Shown: piece after piece, positions 29,322 through 38,914 of the stretch
How positions within the stretch are numbered: position 1 is the first letter of the stretch
How the letters are laid out: every line of letters begins with the position of its first letter
Assembly (NCBI RefSeq): GCF_000753795.1
Contig: NZ_JPEO01000008.1
Coordinates: forward strand, 58,567-122,566
Direction: 5' to 3'
Length of the DNA: 64,000 bases
Origin: Shewanella mangrovi
GTDB taxonomy: Bacteria; Pseudomonadota; Gammaproteobacteria; Enterobacterales; Shewanellaceae
Notes under the pieces: model-generated
What the model was told of the DNA's origin: nothing
Database searches by the model: none
Seen by the model: only the letters and a program-made list of their open reading frames with translations
Program-made: the position numbers and the translations under genes

Positions 29322-30875
29322 ATGAAAGACGCAAACGCGGGCCTGTCACAACAAACACTAATGAAGCAGAAACTCGAAACTGCTCAGATTGCATTAGCTG
29401 AACTAAAAGAAGACAGGAATGCCAAACTTCGTGCATTGTCAGGTTTTATCGGCCACCTTAGCTTAGCCTGTAAAGGCCAGAATTTAGAACTCGACAACAA
29501 ATTAGCCAAATTACGTGCTAGCTTTTCTGACGTTGACCGTTTAGATGACATCCTGCCGGAACTGGTCGATATCGAACGCATTCTGAAACGCCAATATAGC
29601 CACGTGATGACCAAGCTAGAACAAGGTCGTAACGGGTTAGTCAAATTTAGTCGTCAGCTACAACGTGTTGAAAGTGTTCCAGATAAACTGCGTAAAGAAG
29701 TAAATTACTTCAAACAAGACGTGGGCAAACCGTTTCATACGGTATGGGACTATATCCCCAAAGTAGAGCAATTAATCTCCTTTTATGAGCAAACGTTAGC
29801 ACTCTGCTTTGATAGCGAAGAGCCCATCACCTATCTGCCCAAATACCGACAATTGGCGCATGAACTTGCGCAGATGATCTCCGAGATTGATTTCTCCAAA
29901 GCCCAACGTGACCAAGTGTTGGTTATTAAGGAGCAGCTCGCTACCGAGATTGATATCGACGCCCTGTTGGAGTCCTATCAAACGATTCTCAGTATGTTGC
30001 TGGAGAATATTGCGAAAGAGAAAAGCGCTTCGCAGGAGTTTTTGTTCGCTCTCAATGAAGCATTGATGTCAGTGCGCGATTCGATCAATGAATCGCTCAA
30101 TCAGGCACAGCGCAACCAACAGCTAAAGAACCAGCTGAATAAAGATATCAATAGCCAAGTTGATAATGTGGAAAGTGGCTTAGCAGTTGCCGACAACATG
30201 GAGCAGATGAAGCACCAAGTTATCGAACAGCTCGCAGTGTTACGTGCCAGTCTCAATCGCAAAGAAGCGTTAGAGCAACGCGAAGTAGCCATGCTGAAAA
30301 AATCCGTTGAAACATTACGCAACGAGATTAATGAGCTAACGTCGGAAACCTCATCGTATAAAGAGAAATTGTTCGAACAACAGAAACTCAACTTGCTCGA
30401 CAGTTTAACTCAATTGCCCAACCGCGCCGCACTGGACGAGCGCATGGAGCAAGAATACCGCCACTACCAACGTAACCGTAATCCACTTTGGGTCGCAGTT
30501 GCTGACATTGACCATTTCAAAGCGATCAACGACAGCTTTGGTCACAGTACCGGCGACAAGACCCTGCAAGTCATTGCAATGGCGCTGAAGAATTCTCTGC
30601 GCGATACTGAGTTTGTGGCGCGTTATGGTGGTGAAGAGTTTGTGTTGCTGATCCCTGATGTCTCACATAACGATATTGGTCATTTATTGAACCGCGTGCG
30701 AGAAAAAATCAAAAATATTCCATTTAAATTTAAAAATCAGCGTATTACAGTTACCTTATCGATTGGAGCAGCAAAGATTATCGAAGGCGAACATATTCTT
30801 GAAACGTTTGAACGCGCCGACGCTGCTCTCTACAAAGCCAAGCATGAGAATCGGGACAGGGTTATTATCGATTGA
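29322..30875 (+). CDS. diguanylate cyclase with long coiled-coil N terminus
   Basis: It makes cyclic di-GMP from two GTP. Of about 517 residues, the first 350 are helical and rich in Glu, Gln and Leu, with coiled-coil character and no membrane segment. The C-terminal GGDEF domain shows LLDSLTQLPNRAALDER, AVADIDHFKAINDSFGHS and the active-site RYGGEEFVLL. The inhibitory-site position reads RDTE, that is RxxE rather than RxxD, so feedback by c-di-GMP may be weak. The start at 29322 is chosen because MKDANAGLSQQ begins a plausible domain; the next upstream in-frame start at 29256 has no clear ribosome site. Confidence 0.88.
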   Translation: MKDANAGLSQQTLMKQKLETAQIALAELKEDRNAKLRALSGFIGHLSLACKGQNLELDNKLAKLRASFSDVDRLDDILPELVDIERILKRQYSHVMTKLEQGRNGLVKFSRQLQRVESVPDKLRKEVNYFKQDVGKPFHTVWDYIPKVEQLISFYEQTLALCFDSEEPITYLPKYRQLAHELAQMISEIDFSKAQRDQVLVIKEQLATEIDIDALLESYQTILSMLLENIAKEKSASQEFLFALNEALMSVRDSINESLNQAQRNQQLKNQLNKDINSQVDNVESGLAVADNMEQMKHQVIEQLAVLRASLNRKEALEQREVAMLKKSVETLRNEINELTSETSSYKEKLFEQQKLNLLDSLTQLPNRAALDERMEQEYRHYQRNRNPLWVAVADIDHFKAINDSFGHSTGDKTLQVIAMALKNSLRDTEFVARYGGEEFVLLIPDVSHNDIGHLLNRVREKIKNIPFKFKNQRITVTLSIGAAKIIEGEHILETFERADAALYKAKHENRDRVIID

Positions 30876-30912
30876 CGCGACAACGCCTGCCCCGCTTTCT
30901 TAAGGAGTATGC

Positions 30913-32268
30913 ATGATCGTCAAAATTAGTCCTCGGGGCAGCATGGACCAGCTGTCTCAACTCGAAGTCGATAGCTTAAAACAAGGGGCGAGTAGCGAGC
31001 TTTATCAGCTTTACCGTAATTGCTCACTCGCCGTTCTTTCCTCTGGCGCGCAAACTGACGACGCCAAATCACTGTTTTCCCTGCACAAAGATTTCGACAT
31101 TAACGTGCTACGGCGTGAGCGCGGTATCAAATTAGAGCTGATAAATCCGCCAGCTAGCGCCTTTGTGGATGAGCAAATCATCGTCGGTATTCAAGAGCAC
31201 CTGTTTGCGGTGCTACGCGACCTCATTTATGTTCGCCACAAATTTAGTAACCTCAAACATATCAACCCTAATGACCCTACCCATATCACCAATATGGTGT
31301 TTGATATTCTGCGCAATGCACGGGCAATTTCCCCCATGCAAGATCCCAATGTGGTGGTGTGCTGGGGCGGCCATAGCATCAATCATGTAGAGTATAAATA
31401 CACCAAAGAAGTTGGTTACCAATTAGGGTTACGTAAACTCGATATCTGCACTGGCTGTGGGCCTGGCGCAATGAAAGGTCCTATGAAAGGCGCTGCTATT
31501 GGTCACGCCAAGCAACGTATTCATAAACCGCGTTATATTGGCATTACTGAGCCAAGCATTATTGCAGCTGAGCCACCAAACCAAATTGTGAGTGAGCTGG
31601 TGATCATGCCGGATATCGAGAAACGCCTAGAGGCGTTTGTCCGCATGGGCCATGGCATCATCATCTTCCCTGGTGGCCCGGGAACTGCTGAAGAATTACT
31701 TTATATACTTGGCATTCTGTTACATAAGAAGAATGCTGATATTCCGTTTCCCTTAATTCTTACCGGACCACGTGAAAGTGCGGCGTATTTTGAAGAGTTA
31801 GACGCCTTTATTGGCGCCACTCTCGGCAAGGAAGCACAGGCGAAATATCAAATTATTATTGATGATCCTGCGGCGGCAGCTAGACAGATGCGACTCGCAA
31901 TGGAACAAGTCAAACAACACCGTAAGCAGACCGGTGATTCGTACCAATATCAATGGGGGCTGACAATCGAACCCGATTTTCAACTACCATTTGAGCCAAC
32001 ACACGACGCAATGGAATCTCTTGATTTGCACATGAATCAAGATAAAGCCAAATTAGCCGCGAATCTACGCAAAGCGTTTTCTGGTATTGTGGCGGGGAAT
32101 GTTAAAGCAGACACCATGCAATACGTAGAGGATTATGGGCCATTTAAGCTAAAAGGCGATGCTGCCTTGATGGTATTAATGGATAAACTGCTGTCAGCAT
32201 TTGTCAGCCAACAACGGATGAAGCTTCCGGGGAGTCATTACACCCCTTGCTATCAAATCAGCAAATGA
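30913..32268 (+). CDS. ppnN: nucleotide 5'-monophosphate nucleosidase PpnN (YgdH)
   Basis: PpnN cleaves purine and pyrimidine nucleoside monophosphates to base and ribose 5-phosphate and is activated by (p)ppGpp in E. coli. The 451-residue protein has the LOG/Rossmann core with [16 protein letters not shown] and [17 protein letters not shown], flanked by the N- and C-terminal domains typical of the long YgdH form. AAGGAG lies 5 nt before the ATG. It overlaps xni by 4 nt, and the pair is also close together in E. coli. Confidence 0.95.
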   Translation: MIVKISPRGSMDQLSQLEVDSLKQGASSELYQLYRNCSLAVLSSGAQTDDAKSLFSLHKDFDINVLRRERGIKLELINPPASAFVDEQIIVGIQEHLFAVLRDLIYVRHKFSNLKHINPNDPTHITNMVFDILRNARAISPMQDPNVVVCWGGHSINHVEYKYTKEVGYQLGLRKLDICTGCGPGAMKGPMKGAAIGHAKQRIHKPRYIGITEPSIIAAEPPNQIVSELVIMPDIEKRLEAFVRMGHGIIIFPGGPGTAEELLYILGILLHKKNADIPFPLILTGPRESAAYFEELDAFIGATLGKEAQAKYQIIIDDPAAAARQMRLAMEQVKQHRKQTGDSYQYQWGLTIEPDFQLPFEPTHDAMESLDLHMNQDKAKLAANLRKAFSGIVAGNVKADTMQYVEDYGPFKLKGDAALMVLMDKLLSAFVSQQRMKLPGSHYTPCYQISK

Positions 32269-33023
32269 ACCGACTACTGATTATTGATGGGATGAATCTG
32301 GTGCGTCGCATATTAGCGGCGCAACCGGATCAAGATGATATGCAAGCTTTGGCATTGCGCGCGTTATCTGCATGTCGAAAATTATGCCGTCATCATCAAC
32401 CAAGCCATGTGGTCGTGGTATGGGATGGCACAGATGTGTCTTGGCGCAAACAACTCTACCCCGATTATAAAAAGGGGCGTAAACCTATGCCAGAATCGCT
32501 TGCAAAAGGCCTCCCTTCAATAATCAGCGAGTTAAAGTCCCAGGGGTTTAATTCACTGCAAGCCGATTCAGAAGCTGATGATGTCATCGCAACCCTCGCC
32601 TACAAACTGAGTAAATCAGGCGGTGAAGCGATTATCGTTTCCACCGATAAAGGCTTTGCACAGCTTAACCTTAACGGCGTTAATCAGTGGGATTATTTTG
32701 CTAATCAATGGTTAGATATTGCGGCACTTGAGCAAAAGCTTGGAATATCACGGCAGCAACTGTTGGATTTTGCCGCTTTGAGCGGTGACAGTGGTAATAA
32801 AATCCCCGGTATCGCCGGGATCGGCCCCAAGTCAGCTGCCGAGTTACTGCGCAGTTACCGTTCACTCGCCAATATCTATAACGCGCTCGATAAGCTTGGA
32901 GCCAAACAGGCGCAAAAACTCGCAGACGGGCGGGAGATGGCAAGACTAAGCTACAAATTAGCCAAACTGCGTACTGATATGTCATTGCAGGTACGTTTAA
33001 GCGAATACCGCCGTCAAAATTAA
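32265..33023 (+). CDS. xni: flap endonuclease Xni (ExoIX)
   Basis: A 5'-nuclease-family protein related to the small domain of DNA polymerase I; E. coli Xni acts on flap [18 protein letters not shown] begins the PIN-like fold, [20 protein letters not shown] and [13 protein letters not shown] carry acidic metal ligands, and the helix-hairpin-helix DNA-binding block is [16 protein letters not shown]. The ATG at 32265 overlaps the ppnN stop as ATGA and gives 252 residues, near E. coli's 251. Confidence 0.94.
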   Translation: MNRLLIIDGMNLVRRILAAQPDQDDMQALALRALSACRKLCRHHQPSHVVVVWDGTDVSWRKQLYPDYKKGRKPMPESLAKGLPSIISELKSQGFNSLQADSEADDVIATLAYKLSKSGGEAIIVSTDKGFAQLNLNGVNQWDYFANQWLDIAALEQKLGISRQQLLDFAALSGDSGNKIPGIAGIGPKSAAELLRSYRSLANIYNALDKLGAKQAQKLADGREMARLSYKLAKLRTDMSLQVRLSEYRRQN

Positions 33024-33125
33024 CAACGTGGCTGCATTTCGCTAAATTATCTTACAATTACGACTTGAATCTCGGCCTAGAGTCATCAGAAGATAGACAT
33101 ACTTAACTGCAATCATTAATGTCCT

Positions 33126-33515
33126 ATGAAAAGCAAAATTCCTGTCATTATTGGCGCTATTTTTCTCTCATATCTTGCCTTTGTTTCGGTGATTATGCTG
33201 GTCTATGAGCCATCCCCCGAAGATATGGATTGGGAAGATCGACAAGCTTATAACCGTGGCAAGATTGGCGAGTTATATATTGGTGAACAATTGACTGAAG
33301 TGCAAAAGGCAATGGGAAATGCCGACTTTTCCGAAGCGAAACTCGCGAACGGTAAGCAACTCAGGGTGTTGTTTTATCAGACCCAACGTAAAGTTGCTGA
33401 TGGACAACTTACCCGCGATGAATGTACGCCGTTGCTGTTTATCGATCAGCAGCTAGTCGCGTGGGGCGAAGACACCTATCAACAATATCTGTCTCCCAGT
33501 ATTGCCACCAACTAA
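33126..33515 (+). CDS. DUF3192 family protein, membrane anchored
   Basis: The 129-residue protein has one N-terminal hydrophobic segment (IPVIIGAIFLSYLAFVSVIML) without a lipobox cysteine, so it is probably an anchored periplasmic protein. The rest has the SmpA/BamE-like pattern of DUF3192: IGELYIGEQLTEVQKAMG, then a strand with LFYQTQ and DECTPLLF. A paralogue is encoded at 40317-40679. Function unknown. It stands alone between xni and a terminator facing purU. Confidence 0.8.
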   Translation: MKSKIPVIIGAIFLSYLAFVSVIMLVYEPSPEDMDWEDRQAYNRGKIGELYIGEQLTEVQKAMGNADFSEAKLANGKQLRVLFYQTQRKVADGQLTRDECTPLLFIDQQLVAWGEDTYQQYLSPSIATN

Positions 33516-33531
33516 CCGAATATGAAGCATT

Positions 33532-33559
33532 AAAAAAGCCGCCCTCAGGCGGCTTTTTT
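33532..33559. terminator. bidirectional terminator between DUF3192 gene and purU
   Basis: AAAAAAGCCGCC and GGCGGCTTTTTT form a perfect stem with a CTCA loop between convergent genes. Confidence 0.93.
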
Positions 33560-33569
33560 AATGGACTCA

Positions 33570-34406
33570 TTATTTAAACACTAGCGTCTTGTTGCCATTG
33601 ACGACAACTTGATTGTTCACAACTAATGCAAGTGCTCGAGATAACACACTTTTTTCAACGTCACGCCCGGCTTTCGCCATATCATCAGCGCTATAGCTAT
33701 GGTCCACCGGAATAACATCTTGCTTAATAATCGGGCCTTCATCGAGATTATCATTTACAAAATGCGCCGTTGCGCCAATGATTTTCACCCCGCGTTCCCA
33801 TGCCTGACGATATGGATTAGCGCCAATAAAGGCAGGCAAGAACGAGTGATGAATATTAATAATCCGATTTGGAAAACGGCTGACGAAGCCAGACGTCAAC
33901 ACCCGCATAAATTTCGCTAACACCACGTAATCTGGTGCATAAGGCTCAACCACTTTCAGAATGGCTTGCTCATGCTCTTCACGGCTATAGCCTTCATGGG
34001 AGACATAATGGAAAGGAACATCAAACTTCTGCGCCAAAGGTTCCAGAATTTCATAGTTGCCCACAACCGCGGCGATTTCTACATCAAGCGCGCCGTAATA
34101 GGCTTTCATTAACAAATCACCGAGACAATGTGCCTCTTTGGTCACCAAAATCACCACCCGTTTACGGCCAGCATCGACCAAACGCGTACGATTTTGCTGC
34201 GGTAACACAGCTGACAAATCGGTAAGAAAACGCACTGAATCTAACTCACCATCAAATTCGGTACGCATGAAAAAGCGCTGCTGCTGATTATCAACAAATT
34301 CGCTATTTTTAATGATATTAAGCTGATGCTCGAAACAAACACCGGTGATTTTGGCAATCAAGCCGGGCTCGTCCGCACAATCTGTCAGCAAAACCTTATG
34401 TGCCAT
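33570..34406 (-). CDS. purU: formyltetrahydrofolate deformylase PurU
   Basis: PurU hydrolyses 10-formyl-tetrahydrofolate to formate and tetrahydrofolate, balancing one-carbon pools for purine synthesis. An N-terminal ACT domain (LLTDCADEPGLIAKITGV) precedes the formyltransferase fold with IINIHHSFLPAFIGANPYRQA and GATAHFVNDNLDEGPII, which contain the catalytic Asn/His/Asp set. The ATG at 34406 (MAHKVLL, 278 residues) has a GGGGGC site 6 nt upstream; an ATG at 34418 is possible. Confidence 0.95.
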   Translation of the reverse strand: MAHKVLLTDCADEPGLIAKITGVCFEHQLNIIKNSEFVDNQQQRFFMRTEFDGELDSVRFLTDLSAVLPQQNRTRLVDAGRKRVVILVTKEAHCLGDLLMKAYYGALDVEIAAVVGNYEILEPLAQKFDVPFHYVSHEGYSREEHEQAILKVVEPYAPDYVVLAKFMRVLTSGFVSRFPNRIINIHHSFLPAFIGANPYRQAWERGVKIIGATAHFVNDNLDEGPIIKQDVIPVDHSYSADDMAKAGRDVEKSVLSRALALVVNNQVVVNGNKTLVFK

Positions 34407-34493
34407 TTTCGCCCCCATACAACATTAAGGCTGAAGAATATGCCACAGAAAAAGCGAAATGGCTGCATAAACATCAGGATTTACTTCAAAATA

Positions 34494-35948
34494 TTAAACA
34501 GAACTCGCGTCAATATGGGATTGCATCTGCTGACGGACACTTTCGGCCTGAGTCCCAAATACCACTTGAACCCCATGCCCCAATACAATCACCCCTTTCG
34601 CACCCAAGGCTAGCAGTTTGCGTTTGTCGACGTTTTCAGGCGTGTGCACACTTAAACGAATACGCGTCATACACGCTTTCATATGCTCAATATTGGTGAT
34701 GCCCCCTAGGGCATTAATTAATAATGCAGGACGCTCGCTAGCACTGGCCGCCGGCATTTCAAAAGACTCAAGCCGGCCGGGGGTTTTGAGATTAAAGATA
34801 CGGATAGAACTGGTAAACAAGGCGTAATAAATAAGCGCGGTCATTGGGCCGAGGATCAAAAACCAGCCACTATTACTGGAGTTATGCCACAGCAACACTA
34901 AATCAATTAGCCCTTGTGAAAAGGTAACACCATAGTGAATCCCCAGCATCACACAAATCATATAAGCCAAGCCACAAAGCAATGCATGCACCAGATAAAG
35001 CACCGGCGCCACGAACAGAAAGGCAAACTCAATGGGCTCTGTTACCCCCGTCAGCCAACTCGTCGCGGCCGCAGACAACATCACCCCGGCGATGCGATTA
35101 CGTTCCGACGGATTGGCGCTGCGTAAAATAGCGATTGCAGCCGCCGGCAAGCCCCACATTTTAATCAGATAACCGCCGGCCAGATTCCCTGCTAATGGGT
35201 CGCCAGCCAGATAGCGCGCCACCTCGCCGCGGACAACTTCGCCCTGGTGCACGTATTGACCAAACTCTAAAAAGAAGGGGGTATTCCAAATATGATGTAG
35301 CCCGAGCGGCAGTAACAAGCGCTCAACCGTCGCATAAAGTGCAAACGCCCACGCTGGACGTTGGTATACCGCCCAGTTCGCAATCTTATCAATATGCTCA
35401 GCAAGGCTTGGCCAAATGCAGGAAAAGCCCCAAGCAACAACCATCGCTAATGGCAGTATTAACATAGGCGCGCTGCGTCGGCCTTCGAAAAAAGAAAACA
35501 TCTGCGGCAAGCGCACGAATTGGCTTAAGTACATTGCCAGACAGCTCATCAACCCCATGACCATGCCACCCGCAATACCGGTATCAAGCATTTGATTATC
35601 AAGAATTGCGGTAGATTGCAGGTCAATTTGCTGACCGGTCAACACCGTCATTGAAGAGGTAAATACGCCGTAGCCAAAGACAGAGGTTAATGCGGCAGTG
35701 CCAGGCTCCTTGCAAAAGCCAGTGGTAATTGCCACCGCAAACAGCATCGGCATGATCAGAAACGCAAAATTACCGACATTACGCAGTAACTCGGCAAATT
35801 CCAGCGGCAGATAGTCCTGTAATGAGCTAGCTAGGCCCAACATAACCCCAGCGGCAGGCAAAATCGCGATCGGCGCGAGCAGAGTCTGACTAAGATTCTG
35901 CGCAAACTTAAACCATTGAGTCGACCACCAGGTCAGCGATTTTCTCAT
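34494..35948 (-). CDS. ptsG: PTS glucose-type permease EIICB (PtsG-like)
   Basis: A 484-residue phosphotransferase permease that imports and phosphorylates a hexose, probably glucose. The EIIC part (about 1-390) has many membrane helices, with GLHHIWNTPFF, YLAGDPLAGNLAGGYLIKM and TGVTEPIEFAFLFVAPVLY, very close to E. coli PtsG. The C-terminal EIIB domain holds the phospho-cysteine in KACMTRIRLSV near residue 425. No EIIA domain is fused, so it needs a separate Crr. Its ATG overlaps the yqcA stop (ATGA), an unusual pairing that suggests translational coupling. Confidence 0.88.
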   Translation of the reverse strand: MRKSLTWWSTQWFKFAQNLSQTLLAPIAILPAAGVMLGLASSLQDYLPLEFAELLRNVGNFAFLIMPMLFAVAITTGFCKEPGTAALTSVFGYGVFTSSMTVLTGQQIDLQSTAILDNQMLDTGIAGGMVMGLMSCLAMYLSQFVRLPQMFSFFEGRRSAPMLILPLAMVVAWGFSCIWPSLAEHIDKIANWAVYQRPAWAFALYATVERLLLPLGLHHIWNTPFFLEFGQYVHQGEVVRGEVARYLAGDPLAGNLAGGYLIKMWGLPAAAIAILRSANPSERNRIAGVMLSAAATSWLTGVTEPIEFAFLFVAPVLYLVHALLCGLAYMICVMLGIHYGVTFSQGLIDLVLLWHNSSNSGWFLILGPMTALIYYALFTSSIRIFNLKTPGRLESFEMPAASASERPALLINALGGITNIEHMKACMTRIRLSVHTPENVDKRKLLALGAKGVIVLGHGVQVVFGTQAESVRQQMQSHIDASSV

Positions 35949-36394
35949 TTTAATAACTTAAGCCATTTTTTAAGCCAAGTAAGCGCTTCGTTCTCCGGTT
36001 CCATGGTTTCACACGCATCGATTTCAAACACTTCGCCAATACGTTTCGCGCCCAATTCGCTAAAGAGCTCATCCAGTTGATGACCACCGCCACAAAAATG
36101 GTCATAGCTAGAGTCTCCAAGCGCTACGACCGCATATTCTAAATTGGGCAAGTATGGAGCACTATCTTTCATCTGCACAAACCAAGGCACAATATTCTCT
36201 GGAAGATCGCCATCACCAGTGGTTGATGACACCAGTAACAGGAGTTCCTCTTCATTTGGCACATAGCCGGTAAGCGATTCTGGTTGATGCAATTGAACAG
36301 AAAGCCCTTGATTTTGAAGCTCTCGGTAGAGCGTCTCTGCCACTGATTCAGCGCTGCCATAAACTGATCCGAACACTAGGCTGATCTTTTTCAT
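35945..36394 (-). CDS. yqcA: flavodoxin YqcA
   Basis: A short-chain flavodoxin of 149 residues, an FMN-binding electron carrier. The phosphate loop is FGSVYGSAESVAE and the flavin-contact blocks are SSTTGDGDLPENIVPWF and ALGDSSYDHFCGGG. Length and sequence fit E. coli YqcA, which is also near truC and yqcC. The ATG at 36394 begins MKKISLVFG; a longer upstream frame is not conserved in the family. The physiological partner is not known. Confidence 0.9.
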   Translation of the reverse strand: MKKISLVFGSVYGSAESVAETLYRELQNQGLSVQLHQPESLTGYVPNEEELLLLVSSTTGDGDLPENIVPWFVQMKDSAPYLPNLEYAVVALGDSSYDHFCGGGHQLDELFSELGAKRIGEVFEIDACETMEPENEALTWLKKWLKLLK

Positions 36395-36510
36395 GTTATA
36401 CTCCGCGCCCACCAATTGAAGATACTGATCTTCAACATACTTTATCCCCTGTGCTGCCTGCAACTAGACGAAAGCAGTCGATAAAGTCCATGCTAGACAA
36501 GGACGCAAAA

Positions 36511-36696
36511 ATGCGACAAAGCAGTCGACAAAAATTGCTCAAACAACATCAGCGCACAACCCATGTTCGTCGCGTATGTTATTTCCAAGCAAATCGGCAG
36601 GAATATCATCACCATCACTATCCGCTTTCGTCATATCAACCGCTGATGGAACTCATGCAGCGGTTATCAGATGAAGGTTCTACGATCAGCAAATAA
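36511..36696 (+). CDS. small basic hypothetical protein
   Basis: A possible 61-residue protein between yqcA and truC, divergent from yqcA. It is supported by an AAGGA site 7 nt before the ATG. The product is rich in Arg, Lys, Gln and His, with a HHHH run and no membrane segment. I do not recognise a family. Its last bases overlap the truC stop region on the other strand by 11 nt. It could be real or a chance frame in a divergent gap. Confidence 0.45.
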   Translation: MRQSSRQKLLKQHQRTTHVRRVCYFQANRQEYHHHHYPLSSYQPLMELMQRLSDEGSTISK

Positions 36697-37504
36697 GTTG
36701 TGGTGACGTCCTATCTAGTTCGGCGTCCGACCAGCCTAAACCAGCAAAGACCTCCAGCCACTCAGCCTCAAGCTCAGTGGTGATTGTCATTGGCGTGCCT
36801 AAAATAGGATGTGTGAGTTCCAATTTTTGCGCCAACAACCATAAACGGTTGATGCCAAAATGCTCGCGAAAAAAACGGTTTTGTTTACCGTCGCCATGAG
36901 TGGTATCGCCAATAATAGGATGTCGCAGGTGCGCCATGTGACGACGTAGTTGATGCTTGCGCCCTGTTAACGGTTTTAAACGTAACAGACAAAAACGACT
37001 GCTCGGATAACGCCCAGAGGGATAAGGGATTTCACTGTTCAACAGTGGCGAAAATTGCGTTACCGCATCCTGCGCCGCTTTGTCTTGCCTTGCATGCTTA
37101 TCGGCGATGTCGTCAAGTTCTTCCCGCAATGGGTAATCAAGCTCGCCAGCCTCATGCATATTGCCTCGAACCAAGGCGAGGTAGTGCTTTTGAATATCGC
37201 GTCCGGCAAATTGCTCACAAAGCAGTTTCGCCACCTGACTATTTTTGGCGAACAGTAGTACGCCCGAGGTCGGTCGGTCTAATCTATGTACCGGAAACAC
37301 ATGGCAGCCCACTAGGTCACGGGTAAGCTGCATCGCAAAAAAGCGTTCTTTACGCGCAAGATAGGTTTTGTGCACCAACAAGCCCGCGGGCTTGTGAATT
37401 GCCACCATATGTTCATCTTCAAACAGAATACGGATGTCTGGGGCGACTTCATTCAACCCTTCATCGAGTGCTACATCATCATGTTCATTCACTGAGCAAA
37501 GCAT
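36686..37504 (-). CDS. truC: tRNA pseudouridine(65) synthase TruC
   Basis: TruC converts U65 to pseudouridine in several tRNAs. The 272-residue RluA-family protein has VHRLDRPTSGVLLFA with the catalytic Asp76, and the later blocks PLTGRKHQLRRHMAHL and GDTTHGDG. The start at 37504 overlaps yqcC by 20 nt, so the extra N-terminal 20-25 residues compared with E. coli are uncertain. It is part of yqcC-truC, conserved in E. coli. Confidence 0.94.
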   Translation of the reverse strand: MLCSVNEHDDVALDEGLNEVAPDIRILFEDEHMVAIHKPAGLLVHKTYLARKERFFAMQLTRDLVGCHVFPVHRLDRPTSGVLLFAKNSQVAKLLCEQFAGRDIQKHYLALVRGNMHEAGELDYPLREELDDIADKHARQDKAAQDAVTQFSPLLNSEIPYPSGRYPSSRFCLLRLKPLTGRKHQLRRHMAHLRHPIIGDTTHGDGKQNRFFREHFGINRLWLLAQKLELTHPILGTPMTITTELEAEWLEVFAGLGWSDAELDRTSPQLIC

Positions 37505-37799
37505 CTATCGCCTCCAACGTCGCGATAATTAACTGGCGTTCAGGCAACTCGGCCCACACATGTTGTGCCATCGGCGCGACAGCAATCTTTTTTGGCAAAG
37601 GTTGCTGATTATCGAGTAATTGCTGCATGCGCGGTAAGAAAATAAATTGCAGCCAAGATTCAAAACTCATGCTGTCGCAAGCAAAGGGAGCAGTGCTTGT
37701 TAATGCCGCAGCAGACGGTGGCACGTCACTCCACAATTCATGGTTTCTTAGGTGACACTCAAGCGTCTCGAGTAAGATTTGCGTTTGTTGATACACCAT
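37485..37799 (-). CDS. yqcC: YqcC family protein (DUF446)
   Basis: A 104-residue soluble protein with the YqcC pattern: an N-terminal helix (ILLETLECHLRNHELW), a central FESWLQFIFLPRMQQLL block, and a C-terminal helix. Function unknown; in E. coli the gene is next to truC and beside csrB. It is the first gene of yqcC-truC on the minus strand and is divergent from the DUF3549 gene. Confidence 0.9.
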   Translation of the reverse strand: MVYQQTQILLETLECHLRNHELWSDVPPSAAALTSTAPFACDSMSFESWLQFIFLPRMQQLLDNQQPLPKKIAVAPMAQHVWAELPERQLIIATLEAIDALLSE

Positions 37800-37897
37800 T
37801 ATTTCAATTTTGTCGGCGTTTTAAAGCGCCCTATCATACCATCCGAGACAAGATATCCCTATAATTGCGCCCTTCTGAAGACGTTAGGTAACGAGTT

Positions 37898-38914
37898 ATG
37901 AGTACGATCAATACATTGGGGGAGCTCCTCAACGCCGCCAATAGTGAGTATTTAGTGTTTGATTTAGGTCGACGTGTACAACCCATTGCGACATCTGTAT
38001 TTCAAGCCTTTGAGAACTTGCAACTCGCGTATCCATATCCTATTCAAGGGCATGCACAATTCGCGATTGTCTTTGGAGAGAATAAGCAACAACCATTTAT
38101 CTGGTTCTTAAAGTTCCCGCTGGATGAACGAGGATTGCTAAATCCGGCTGCACGTAGCCAATTTTTACAGATGTTATCGGATGCCATGGGAGACGACATC
38201 ACGCGTCCATTAACTGAAGAAGAACAGCAGCGCATGGCAAATCATCCATTTAACGTGCGTCCTTCTCAGGAGAAGTTAGCAATCTTCAATGCGCAGTTGC
38301 GGAGACAGCTAAAGCAGCCAGCATCAGCACAATATGAATTCGCATGCCAATATCTGAGTGGTAAAACAGATGCACAACTTTGGCAGAGTGTTGGACTGCA
38401 AGGGTTAGCGGATATCTGCGCCCGCGCTGAGGATTTCGAGCATGCGCAGCTGCTTAGCAATGCCCTAAGTTCAAAGATTGTAGAAATCCAAACCGCCAGT
38501 TGTCAGTTGTTGGAGCATGTGACGCTACCGACATCGGTGATGCAAACCGTTGAAACACTGTTTAGCCATGCCGAAGCTAAGCAACGCAGTTACTTGCTGC
38601 GCGCGGTAGCATCCAGTCCAGACTGTTGTAATACCTTGCTCCGTCAAATGGCCGCAAGCCATGAAAAACTTGAGCAAACGCAACTTATTGCAGTTGCCGC
38701 GCGTTGCTGGAACAGCCTAAAGCAAGACGATGTCCGCAAATTTTATCTAGAGTCACTAGCCCTGCAACCGCAAAGCTTTTTTAATCAAATCTTTGCTGAT
38801 ATTGTGGCGATTCCAGACATCCGCCACCCATTGCTAAGTGAACTACGCAATCCAGATCGTAGTGAACGCCTCTCACAAGCAATCGGTGGGTTATTTAAGG
38901 CCATGACTCAATGA
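37898..38914 (+). CDS. DUF3549 family protein
   Basis: A 338-residue cytoplasmic protein of the DUF3549 family, found in Shewanella, Vibrio and relatives. The N-terminal third is conserved (LVFDLGRRVQPIATSVFQAFE, in parts, and FIWFLKFPLDERGLLNPAAR); the rest is a run of helices that may form a HEAT-like solenoid. Function unknown. It overlaps the DUF3301 gene by 4 nt (ATGA), so the two are co-translated. A TATAAT box at 37860-37865 lies 32 nt upstream. Confidence 0.85.
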   Translation: MSTINTLGELLNAANSEYLVFDLGRRVQPIATSVFQAFENLQLAYPYPIQGHAQFAIVFGENKQQPFIWFLKFPLDERGLLNPAARSQFLQMLSDAMGDDITRPLTEEEQQRMANHPFNVRPSQEKLAIFNAQLRRQLKQPASAQYEFACQYLSGKTDAQLWQSVGLQGLADICARAEDFEHAQLLSNALSSKIVEIQTASCQLLEHVTLPTSVMQTVETLFSHAEAKQRSYLLRAVASSPDCCNTLLRQMAASHEKLEQTQLIAVAARCWNSLKQDDVRKFYLESLALQPQSFFNQIFADIVAIPDIRHPLLSELRNPDRSERLSQAIGGLFKAMTQ

